From Planctomycetaceae bacterium (GTDB lineage Bacteria; Planctomycetota; Phycisphaerae; Phycisphaerales; SM1A02): a stretch of 14,000 bases of DNA. The position numbers and the translations under genes are program-made. Location: the NCBI GenBank assembly GCA_027488415.1, contig JAIYBS010000278.1, forward strand, positions 1 through 14,000. The letters are read 5' to 3'. Under the pieces are notes generated by a model. It was not told the origin of the DNA and made no database searches. It saw nothing but the letters and a program-made list of their open reading frames with translations. Of this stretch, positions 13,954-14,000 are shown one piece after another. Numbering within the stretch: the first letter of the stretch is position 1; each line of letters starts with the position of its first letter.

Positions 13954-13977
13954 ACCCCGGCGCAGATGCGCCGGGGT
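13954..13977 (-). terminator. Probable intrinsic terminator, minus strand
   Basis: ACCCCGGCGCA (13954-13964) and TGCGCCGGGGT (13967-13977) are perfect reverse complements, giving a 10-bp stem with an AGAT loop. On the minus strand the stem runs into TTGTCTCTTCGTT, a T-rich tail; on the plus strand the following bases are purine-rich. This points to termination of a minus-strand gene lying to the right of the window. Confidence 0.6.
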
Positions 13978-14000
13978 CGAGGAGGGCATGGTGCCGCGAG

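Larger units (their letters stand above)
13734..14000. other. Region without a convincing gene, with several hairpins
   Basis: I find no supported coding sequence here. A plus-strand frame from ATG 13778 stays open to the window edge, but its composition is unlike a structured protein and it runs through a terminator-like hairpin. The stretch is less GC-saturated than its surroundings in places (for example AATAAGAGAAA at 13790-13800). It holds hairpins at 13802-13816 and 13954-13977, a tandem GTCAGCGC pair (13846-13861) and two GGTGTCA copies 30 bp apart (13898 and 13928). Confidence 0.5.

Noticed and set aside
13778..14000. Plus-strand frame from an ATG at 13778 open to the window edge
   Set aside because: It is Arg/Pro/Ala-rich without motifs, runs through the hairpin at 13954-13977, and an open frame of this length is common at this GC content.
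1..14000. Mobile element, CRISPR, tRNA/rRNA, defence or biosynthetic system
   Set aside because: I saw no transposase, integrase, terminal repeats, direct-repeat arrays, RNA genes or defence-type proteins. Most identified genes are common housekeeping or envelope genes with uniform codon bias.

Overview
This window is a GC-rich, gene-dense bacterial chromosome segment (roughly 70% G+C by eye) that encodes part of a Gram-negative outer-membrane and lipid A assembly programme. The protein set suggests a planctomycete, most likely of the Phycisphaerae type. That is an inference from the following traits: an LpxC-FabZ fusion, two consecutive OmpH/Skp-type proteins, a sigma-70 factor without region 1.1, a UVR-motif protein of a non-UvrABC kind, weak or absent Shine-Dalgarno sequences, and very high GC. 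No 16S rRNA or other decisive marker is present, so the taxonomy is tentative.

Layout. Positions 1-1199 (+) hold the 3' end of an Ala-rich helical-repeat protein. It converges on 1228-2136 (-), a protein ending in a UVR motif. The divergent gap 2137-2275 carries a candidate operator dyad and a promoter for a sigma-70 family factor (2276-3193, +). A GC-rich hairpin separates that gene from the convergent gcvT (3269-4408, -). A 54-bp divergent gap then leads into the + strand run bamA (4463-6916), ompH-1 (6966-7655), ompH-2 (7685-8311), lpxD (8308-9360), lpxC-fabZ (9404-10777), lpxA (10782-11603). After 80 bp comes a conserved-looking gene of unknown function (11684-12451, +), which converges with a 15-bp gap on an M24-family metallopeptidase (12467-13621, -). 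The last ~380 bases hold no convincing gene but contain three hairpins, at least two with a T-rich tail when read on the minus strand.

How the genes work together. BamA inserts beta-barrel proteins into the outer membrane, and the OmpH/Skp-like proteins are its likely periplasmic chaperones. LpxA, LpxC and LpxD carry out the first three steps of lipid A synthesis, and the FabZ domain supplies the acyl-ACP branch feeding LpxA and LpxD. The order bamA-skp-lpxD-fabZ-lpxA is a classic Gram-negative arrangement; here lpxC is also in the cluster, fused to fabZ. GcvT (glycine cleavage), the sigma factor and the peptidase are unrelated neighbours.

I see no mobile element, CRISPR array, tRNA, rRNA or clear sign of horizontal transfer, and no multi-gene system that looks undescribed. 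The most interesting signals are regulatory: several genes have a TAnnnT (-10-like) hexamer only 6-12 bases upstream of the start codon, which points to leaderless or near-leaderless transcription. Two divergent intergenic gaps carry 10-bp inverted repeats, and the tail of the window carries stacked hairpins.
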